Source of the DNA: Aeromonas enteropelogenes
GTDB taxonomy: Bacteria; Pseudomonadota; Gammaproteobacteria; Enterobacterales; Aeromonadaceae
NCBI RefSeq assembly: GCF_000819845.1
Contig: NZ_CDCG01000013.1
Location: 1-64,000 of the forward strand
Reading direction: 5' to 3'
DNA length: 64,000 bases
Made by a program: the position numbers and the translations under genes. Of the stretch, positions 61,616 through 64,000 are shown piece by piece. The notes beneath the pieces were generated by a model. It made no database searches. It was not told the origin of the DNA and was given only the letters and a program-made list of their open reading frames with translations. Each line of letters opens with the position of its first letter. Positions within the stretch are counted from its first letter, which is position 1.

Positions 61616-62211
61616 TACTTCGCCTCCCCTGTCTTGCCGTTGTACTTGTAGGTCTTGGCCAGCATAGACATCGAGATCAGATCCCCTGCATCCTTGTTTT
61701 GCCCCAGGGTAAAGGAGTCGAGAATGACGATACGGGGCAAGGCCGCCATGTCCGCGGTGAACTTGCCGATCTCATGGTAACTGCCCACCACCTCGATACG
61801 CATGGGAAGTTCGGTCGAGAACTCATGCTTGACCTCGGGTTCCCAGTTGATGCGGTTGAGTTTCAAACCGTTGTCGGTGGCGATAAAGCTGATATCGTCC
61901 AGCAAGCCCGCCACTTCATGGGTATTGGGCAGTTGCTTGAGCTGGGTATCGACCATCTGCTCGAGCGTCACCATTTGTTCCTTGTAGGCCCCCAGATTTG
62001 CCGCCAGCATCGCCTTGCTTTCAAACTGGGCTTTCAGCTCGGTCTCCTTGTCGGTCTCCTGAGTCAGCAGGGTCAGCGAATTGGCGATCACATAGTAATA
62101 GAGGGCGCCTCCCGTCAACGCACAGCAAAAGAAGATAAAGATCCCTTTGGCCCATTTGGGCCAGCTGGCGATGTCATTGATATCCAGCTCGTTCAATTGC
62201 TGAAGATTCAT
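61615..62211 (-). CDS. pilO: Type IV pilus assembly protein PilO
   Basis: 198-residue bitopic protein: short cytoplasmic N-terminus, membrane helix at about 27-47, coiled coil at about 50-95, then a ferredoxin-like periplasmic domain. Dimerises with PilN in the alignment complex. Overlaps pilN by four bases. Confidence 0.95.
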   Translation of the reverse strand: MNLQQLNELDINDIASWPKWAKGIFIFFCCALTGGALYYYVIANSLTLLTQETDKETELKAQFESKAMLAANLGAYKEQMVTLEQMVDTQLKQLPNTHEVAGLLDDISFIATDNGLKLNRINWEPEVKHEFSTELPMRIEVVGSYHEIGKFTADMAALPRIVILDSFTLGQNKDAGDLISMSMLAKTYKYNGKTGEAK

Positions 62212-62783
62212 TTGCCCTCCTTGGCCGCATCGTCAGTCGCGGAGGCCTTGGCCACCAGAAACATCATGGAGAATTGACTCAGGGATACGGGAGCGACATC
62301 CGCCGCAAAAATAGTGCTGATCTTCGACTGGCTCAGCCAGCCCGAGCCATCGATCCGGCGCATCATGCTGGCAACCCGGCCATAGGCCTCTGTCTTACCA
62401 TTCACATCGATGATGTTGTTTTGCATGGAGAGCGTGTTGAGGTAGACCCCGTTGGGCACCAGGGAGGGCAACTGATTAAAAAGGCGGACGGGCAGGTTGC
62501 GGCGCATCTGCAACTGCTCGATCAACTGCATCCGGTCGATCAACTCCTTGCGGCGCTCCTTGAGCAGGCGGATCTCGCCCAACTGGGCATCCAGGATAGC
62601 CATCTCCTGCACCAGTCGCTGATTGCGCTGTTGCTGGGCACTGACCTGACGATTGACCAACCAGTCGGCACAAAATCCCAATGCAACGGTGATCAGTACA
62701 AATGCCCCCAGCAGGGCGCCAAATTCTTTCTTCTGCCGCTGGGCCCTGGCTTCACGCCATGGCAGCAGGTTTATATTTGACAT
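62208..62783 (-). CDS. pilN: Type IV pilus assembly protein PilN
   Basis: 191-residue bitopic protein. The N-terminus SNINLLPWREARAQRQ contains the INLLPWR motif that docks into cytosolic PilM. Membrane helix at about 23-45, then coiled coil and periplasmic fold. Overlaps pilM by 13 bases. Confidence 0.96.
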   Translation of the reverse strand: MSNINLLPWREARAQRQKKEFGALLGAFVLITVALGFCADWLVNRQVSAQQQRNQRLVQEMAILDAQLGEIRLLKERRKELIDRMQLIEQLQMRRNLPVRLFNQLPSLVPNGVYLNTLSMQNNIIDVNGKTEAYGRVASMMRRIDGSGWLSQSKISTIFAADVAPVSLSQFSMMFLVAKASATDDAAKEGK

Positions 62784-63835
62784 GGCGTGAAACTCCTCAG
62801 AGCCAACCCGAATGCCGTCATATATTTAGCGCCGTGGGTCGCTTCGGCTTCCCCTTTGGGTTTGCCAAACAGGGCAAACAGATCCGGGTGCAACACCTCG
62901 CAATTGGCCTCTTCCTGCACCTGTAGTGACAGGCCTGGCAGCAAGCTGCCCCCTCCGGTCAGCACCAGCTTCGAAATCTCGCGATAACCGGAAGAGCTGC
63001 AAAACAGCTGGATATTGCGACGAACCTGTTGCAGCAGCGCATTGATATGAGGCATCAGTACATCGAGTTCGTGGTCGACCGGCAGGGTTCCCTTGATCTT
63101 GGCCTGCTCCGCCTCATCCAGCGCCATCCCATAAAAAGAGGAGAGCGCCTGACTGTATTGATCCCCACCGAAGTTCTGCAGACGGGAGTAGATCACCTCC
63201 CCCTTGACCAAAGCGGCGAAGGTCATGGCGCTGGCACCGATATCGATCACCCCGACCGGCCGATCGCTCTCCTTCAACTCAGGCAAGCAGGCCAACACGG
63301 CACGCCCCAACGCATGGGCTCCCACATCGACGACTTTGACGACAATACCGGCCTCGGCAAGGGCGCTGACCCGGCCATTGACGCTCTCGGTGCGGGCTGC
63401 ACTGAGCAGCACATCCTGGCGATCTTCATTGTTGCTGGTAGTGCCCAGCACCTCGAAATCGAGGCTCACTTCATCAAGGGGAAAGGGGATGATCTGTTCG
63501 GCCTCCAGCTGAACCTGATTTTCCAGCTCTTTATCACTCAGGCTGGCATCAATCTGGATCACCTTGGTGATGACGTTGGAGCCCGTCACCGCCGTGGCGG
63601 CATAGTCGCTGTGGCCCGAGAGCTGGCGTTTGAGGTTTTTGAGGGATTGGCTGACCCGCTCGATATCCTGCAGCTGGTAATCGACCAGCGTCCCTTTCGG
63701 GGTAACGATATCGGCCACCGCATCTATGTGCAGTTTGCCGGGACGTCCGCTGATGGTGACGGCCTTGATGGTCTGATTGCCAAAATCAACGCCCACCAAG
63801 GGGAGGAGGGAGCCTTTGCTAAATAGCCCAAACAT
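62771..63835 (-). CDS. pilM: Type IV pilus assembly protein PilM
   Basis: Actin-like cytosolic ATPase-fold protein that binds the PilN tail; 354 residues from ATG 63835 (MFGLFSKGSLLPLVGVDFG), which has GGATG five bases upstream. An ATG four codons earlier is possible. The phosphate motifs VGVDFGNQTIKAV, GVIDIGASAMTF and LTGGGSLLPGL are intact. First gene of the pil operon. Confidence 0.95.
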   Translation of the reverse strand: MFGLFSKGSLLPLVGVDFGNQTIKAVTISGRPGKLHIDAVADIVTPKGTLVDYQLQDIERVSQSLKNLKRQLSGHSDYAATAVTGSNVITKVIQIDASLSDKELENQVQLEAEQIIPFPLDEVSLDFEVLGTTSNNEDRQDVLLSAARTESVNGRVSALAEAGIVVKVVDVGAHALGRAVLACLPELKESDRPVGVIDIGASAMTFAALVKGEVIYSRLQNFGGDQYSQALSSFYGMALDEAEQAKIKGTLPVDHELDVLMPHINALLQQVRRNIQLFCSSSGYREISKLVLTGGGSLLPGLSLQVQEEANCEVLHPDLFALFGKPKGEAEATHGAKYMTAFGLALRSFTPCQI

Positions 63836-64000
63836 ATACACATCCATGCGTTATGGGGTTTTGTTCCCGAATTGAGTGTAGGACACTCGTCACAAGAGGA
63901 CGGGTTGATTAATCCTAAATGCTCTAAGTATCAATGTCATAAAGTTTATACCGAAAAGTGACCCACCTCGCTTTCTGACCGAGGGGATCCCATTCTTGGT
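63836..64000. other. Region upstream of pilM
   Basis: 165 bp of AT-rich non-coding sequence, presumably carrying the pil promoter and, by synteny with E. coli, that of a divergent mrcA (PBP1a) outside the window. TTGAT and ATCAA half-sites are 20 bp apart at 63905-63934, too far for an FNR site. No gene is visible. Confidence 0.5.

Noticed and set aside
63905-63934. FNR site upstream of pilM (TTGAT...ATCAA)
   Set aside because: The half-sites are 20 bp apart instead of four.

Overview
The window is chromosomal DNA of a high-GC gammaproteobacterium, most likely Aeromonas. Three observations support this. Several long blocks keep the gene order known from E. coli: sohB/yciK, ung/grcA, hemA-prfA-prmC-sirB2-sirB1-kdsA against lolB-ispE-prs, pth-ychF, and pilMNOPQ-aroK-aroB-damX-dam-rpe-gph-trpS. 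There is also a complete pilMNOPQ type IV pilus cluster, a second-type adenylosuccinate synthetase and an ast operon. The genus is inferred from content and codon style, not from a marker search. I see no insertion sequence, prophage, integrase or CRISPR array.

Layout. 1-12.8 kb: an MFS pump cut by the window edge, sohB and yciK, a LysR regulator, a Set-type sugar exporter, a MalY/PatB-like C-S lyase, a TAXI-type periplasmic protein with a long disordered tail, a second LysR regulator divergent from a purA paralogue with a clear T-N11-A operator between them, a PEBP-family protein with an AraC regulator, and a hemerythrin protein. 12.8-26.9 kb: ung and divergent grcA with two FNR sites 53 bp apart, the leftward hemA-to-kdsA operon, then rightward lolB-ispE-tRNAGln-prs, a lipoprotein 5'-nucleotidase, pth and ychF. 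27-28.6 kb: a stringent-type promoter driving a tRNA array (Met, Gln, decayed Gln-like, Gln, Gln, Met, Gln, Met, Leu) and a terminator.

28.6-46 kb is the accessory part. It holds yfbS; pnuC with a nucleoside phosphorylase and a Crp/Fnr-type regulator (probable nicotinamide riboside uptake and cleavage); yqfB; an esterase; a DUF1266-J-protein-HscC chaperone module in which the J protein carries HPE instead of HPD; a DUF1622 membrane protein; and an ABC-F ATPase plus MFS exporter. The last pair is preceded by a ~305-nt leader with a good promoter, a 17-codon reading frame, four mutually complementary segments and two intrinsic terminators. This looks like an attenuated, drug-inducible resistance operon. 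A 14-TM exporter, a YqaB-like phosphatase and a small orphan follow.

46-64 kb: a leftward arginine-succinyltransferase set (argD/astC, astA, astD, and a DUF1338 enzyme) with a stem-loop at every junction, then pabA, a small orphan, trpS, gph, rpe, dam, damX, aroB, aroK and pilQPONM, all leftward.

The observations I rate highest are the ABC-F leader, the HscC/J-protein module, the paired FNR sites at grcA, and two independent ~60-bp tandem duplications of translation starts (prmC and kdsA) inside one operon.
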